Source of the DNA: JAQGMO01 sp050954505
GTDB taxonomy: Bacteria; Pseudomonadota; Gammaproteobacteria; Burkholderiales; Burkholderiaceae_D
DNA: 6,078 bases
Assembly (NCBI GenBank): GCA_050954505.1
Contig: JBPBPY010000011.1
Span: 1 to 6,078, forward strand
Direction of reading: 5' to 3'
A program made the translations under genes and the position numbers. Under the pieces are notes generated by a model. The model was not told the DNA's origin. It did not search any database and saw nothing but the letters and a program-made list of their open reading frames with translations. This document shows, piece after piece, positions 5,328 to 6,078 of the stretch; the first letter of the stretch is position 1; the number at the start of each line of letters is the position of its first letter.

Positions 5328-5765
5328 ATGAACCGACCATCTCCGCCGCGAACAGCGATCTTCTCGAAGGGGCAGGCCGGTTCCTTCCTGCTCGAAGGTC
5401 TGGTGGCGATCCTGATATTTTCGATCGGCATTCTGGGGCTGATCGGCTTGCAGCTCTCGGCCATCAAGCAATCGTCGGACGCCAGCTACCGCTCGGAAGC
5501 GGCAATGTATGCCAACGAGCTGATCGGCACCATGTGGGTCAGCGACCATGCGCCGGCGGCATTGAAGGCCAGTTTCGAGGCGGGCGGCGCCGGCTACCTG
5601 GTGTGGAAAAACCGCGTAGCGGCTTCGCTGCCCGGTGTCAGCGACAGCAGCAACCTGCCGCAGGTCAGTGTCGACGCCGCTAGCAGCACCGTGACCGTCA
5701 AGGTGTTCTGGCAGGCGCCGGGCGCCGAACCCCACAACCACGTCATCGTGGCACAGATCCGCTGA
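5328..5765 (+). CDS. pilV: Type IV pilus minor pilin PilV
   Basis: A 145-residue minor pilin of the PilV (type IV pilus modification protein) family. The leader is 18 residues, and the site is AG|SFLLE with S19 as mature residue 1 and E23 as Glu5. The helix LVAILIFSIGILGLIGLQ is followed by SDASYRSEAAMYANELIGTMW, a characteristic PilV stretch. The end VTVKVFWQAPGAEPHNHVIVAQIR matches the family's usual C-terminal strand pair, so the gene is complete. By family knowledge PilV works with FimT, PilW, PilX, PilE and PilY1 to start pilus assembly and stay at the tip. It starts 13 bases after fimT and ends 6 bases before pilW. Longer starts are possible in frame (GTG 5286) but would overlap fimT and lengthen the leader. 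Confidence 0.92.
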   Translation: MNRPSPPRTAIFSKGQAGSFLLEGLVAILIFSIGILGLIGLQLSAIKQSSDASYRSEAAMYANELIGTMWVSDHAPAALKASFEAGGAGYLVWKNRVAASLPGVSDSSNLPQVSVDAASSTVTVKVFWQAPGAEPHNHVIVAQIR

Positions 5766-5771
5766 GCCGCC

Positions 5772-6078
5772 ATGCACCGCTTCTTCAGGATCGCCAGGAA
5801 TCGCGCCGCTGCACCGGCAGCCCAGGACGGCTTTTCGCTCATCGAGATCATGGTCGGCCTGGCCATTGGCATGATCGGCATCATCGTCATGATGCAGGTG
5901 TTCTCTTTTTCGGAAGGCAACAAGCGCACCACCACCGGGGCCGACGATGCGCAAAACAATGGCATCGTCGCACTCAACGGCCTGCTGCGCGAAACCCGCC
6001 ACAGCGGCCTGGGCATCAGCGACCCCAGCCTGCTGGGCTGCGCACTGCAGCTGGGCTCGGGCCTGGTGCTGCCGCAAC
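5772..6078 (+). CDS. pilW: Type IV pilus minor pilin PilW, N-terminal part (cut by window end)
   Basis: The first 102 codons of a PilW-type minor pilin. The leader has 20 residues and the site is DG|FSLIE with F21 and E25 (Glu5). The helix EIMVGLAIGMIGIIVMMQVF is followed by NNGIVALNGLLRETRHSGLGI, a pattern common in PilW (ALxxLxREIRxAGYG type). PilW members are usually 300 residues or longer, so most of the protein lies beyond 6078. The ATG is 6 bases after the pilV stop and has no clear Shine-Dalgarno sequence, suggesting coupling to pilV translation. PilJ/PilW-type pilins share this N-terminus, so the family name is well supported but the exact subtype is less so. Confidence 0.88.
   Translation, partial: MHRFFRIARNRAAAPAAQDGFSLIEIMVGLAIGMIGIIVMMQVFSFSEGNKRTTTGADDAQNNGIVALNGLLRETRHSGLGISDPSLLGCALQLGSGLVLPQ

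Noticed and set aside
5220..6077. 285-residue minus-strand open frame opposite pilV and pilW
   Set aside because: Spans two well-recognised pilin genes in antisense and has no motif of its own.

Overview
The window looks like chromosomal DNA of a GC-rich betaproteobacterium, most likely Burkholderiales and possibly Oxalobacteraceae. This rests on the GC-rich third codon positions, on oligoribonuclease lying beside a Ste24-type M48 peptidase and RsgA, and on a FimT-PilV-PilW minor pilin cluster. The family placement is an inference from gene content, not from a search.

Left part (1-2474, minus strand): the ribosome-assembly GTPase gene rsgA (64-1035) lies downstream of a membrane-embedded Ste24/CAAX-protease-like M48 metallopeptidase gene (1206-2474). 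Positions 1-63 lie beyond the rsgA stop and show no gene. The 170-base gap between the two genes holds the least ordinary structure here: a degenerate tandem array of an approximately 11-base unit. It runs from the rsgA start codon to about 1150, is rich in GATC, carries short start-stop frames, and ends in a perfect 8-bp hairpin.

Middle part (2475-4244): orn (oligoribonuclease, plus strand, start at 2522) diverges from the M48 gene across 47 bases. It converges on a UPF0149/YecA-like protein gene with a C-terminal SEC-C zinc motif (minus strand, 3194-3877). Between that gene and the pilus genes is a 367-base non-coding stretch (3878-4244). It appears to hold divergent promoters and two pairs of short direct repeats spaced about two helical turns apart.

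Right part (4245-6078, plus strand): a tightly packed type IV pilus minor-pilin operon runs pilE-like, fimT/gspH-like, pilV, pilW, and the last gene is cut by the window end. Each product has a type III (prepilin) leader with Gly before the cleavage point and Glu at mature position 5. The spacings (7-base overlap, 13-base gap, 6-base gap) suggest one transcript and translational coupling. The products would be processed by the prepilin peptidase PilD and would form or prime the tip of the pilus; pilX and pilY1 may follow outside the window.

No tRNA, rRNA, insertion sequence, CRISPR array or phage gene is visible. I see no clear evidence of a wholly new system. The 11-base array in the rsgA leader and the repeat-bearing pilE leader deserve a second look.
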